Assembly (NCBI RefSeq): GCF_030718205.1
Contig: NZ_JAUZQF010000022.1
Location: 148,972-212,971 of the forward strand
DNA: 64,000 nucleotides
Reading direction: 5' to 3'
Source of the DNA: Nonomuraea turcica
Lineage (GTDB): Bacteria > Actinomycetota > Actinomycetes > Streptosporangiales > Streptosporangiaceae
The notes under the pieces were generated by a model. The model worked only from the letters and a program-made list of their open reading frames with translations. It was not told the DNA's origin and ran no database searches. Position numbers and translations under genes: made by a program. Positions within the stretch are counted from its first letter, which is position 1, and each line of letters begins with the position of its first letter. Shown here one piece after another: positions 63,489-64,000 of the stretch.

Positions 63489-63950
63489 ATGACAACGAAC
63501 CTCGAGCTCGTGCCCTCGAAGGTTGGGCGGCCCCGAGAGCTTGTTGAGATCGCTGGCGTACGGTGTCATGGACCGCATACCGAGGGCATCGCTGAGCCCG
63601 GAGGGCTGGACGAGGTGAGCGGGATAGGCATAGAGAGACGTATCGAGCAGGCCAAGCTGTCCTATGAGCGCGCTGTTTACGTCGGCGATGTCGGTGAGCT
63701 GGGGCAAGCGGAGCGGGAACTGGACAAGGTCGAAGCTGATCTCGTTTTGGCTCGGGGCCGGATCTTGCACGCGCGGTTTCTCAATGATCGGCGCGAGGAT
63801 CCGCGTGAGCTGGCGCTGTTCGAGCGTGCGACGCACTTGTATCGGATGCTCGGTGATTCGACGGGCGAGGCTGAGCTTGTTCTTTATCCTCCGGATTGTT
63901 GTAGGGCTGCGAGAGTGCGGCCGCGTTTGACGGTCTTGCCAACGTCGTAG
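63489..63950 (+). CDS. truncated TPR-like helical protein near the right edge
   Basis: The 153-residue frame from ATG 63489 has a core of helices (IERRIEQAKLSYERAVYVGD, then EDPRELALFERATHLYRML) like a family of actinobacterial TPR proteins. The normal family continues well past residue 130, but here the frame runs out of similarity after GDSTGEAEL and stops at 63950. It is probably a truncated or frameshifted relict in the scar region by the tRNA; the start is uncertain. The last 50 bp of the window show nothing further. Confidence 0.4.
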   Translation: MTTNLELVPSKVGRPRELVEIAGVRCHGPHTEGIAEPGGLDEVSGIGIERRIEQAKLSYERAVYVGDVGELGQAERELDKVEADLVLARGRILHARFLNDRREDPRELALFERATHLYRMLGDSTGEAELVLYPPDCCRAARVRPRLTVLPTS

Positions 63951-64000
63951 CGGGGTGCGGGCCGGCGATTGGGGATCCCGGGTGGACGTCCTGGGCCGGG

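Overview
The window is GC-rich chromosomal DNA from a filamentous actinobacterium, most likely of the Streptosporangiales (Nonomuraea/Streptosporangium-like). The evidence is the codon bias, many GTG starts, a principal sigma factor with a long Ala/Lys-rich and acidic N-terminal extension, a mycothiol-type enzyme family, a PucR-type FasR before fabD-fabH-acpP-fabF, and small actinobacterial families (DUF3145, DUF5998, DUF3052, DUF7455). The genus is an inference. Most of the window is core chromosome.

Layout. 1-5.2 kb: a TPR/membrane/FMN-binding-like protein cut by the left edge, a DHA2 drug exporter with a palindromic operator candidate, a DoxX protein and an EamA exporter. 5.3-9.9 kb: transhydrogenase sthA, then the operon thioesterase-pxpA-pxpB-pxpC for 5-oxoproline hydrolysis. 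9.9-19 kb: two proteins of unknown role, an HhH-GPD protein, a PAS-GAF-PP2C phosphatase, principal sigma factor rpoD, yaaA, a GNAT and a small zinc protein. 19-29.9 kb: topoisomerase IV (parE, parC) flanking carbonic anhydrase, a thioredoxin-fold protein and a VOC protein, then a TauD-like dioxygenase with a clear promoter/operator and a RecQ helicase. 30-37 kb: PfkB kinase, an N-terminal-GNAT/acyl-CoA-synthetase fusion, DUF5998, a phosphodiesterase and a sulfurtransferase.

37-41.7 kb holds the most interesting locus: a minus-strand operon of an intracellular subtilase, an ECF-like sigma factor, a 151-residue protein and a large TPR-CHAT (caspase-like) protease. The set looks like a protease-controlled transcription switch. 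41.9-48.5 kb is the type II fatty-acid synthase cluster (fasR, fabD, fabH, acpP, fabF) with a collapsed accD6-like pseudogene just after fabF. 48.5-50.5 kb is a cassette laid out like E. coli yjfL-yjfM-yjfC. 50.6-58.7 kb has a PHP/HhH protein, a WYL regulator, small metabolic proteins, a secreted S33 hydrolase and aceE. 59.6-62.9 kb has DUF1918, YjbQ, DUF3052, an AhpE-like peroxiredoxin, a zinc-ribbon protein and a ROK kinase. The right end has tRNA-Val(UAC) beside a wrecked tyrosine integrase, the scar of an integrated element.

Two tandem repeat arrays (25-bp and 75-bp units) lie in gaps behind plus-strand genes, and strong intrinsic-terminator hairpins separate several convergent gene pairs. 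Function calls come from motifs and family knowledge read by eye; no database search was run.
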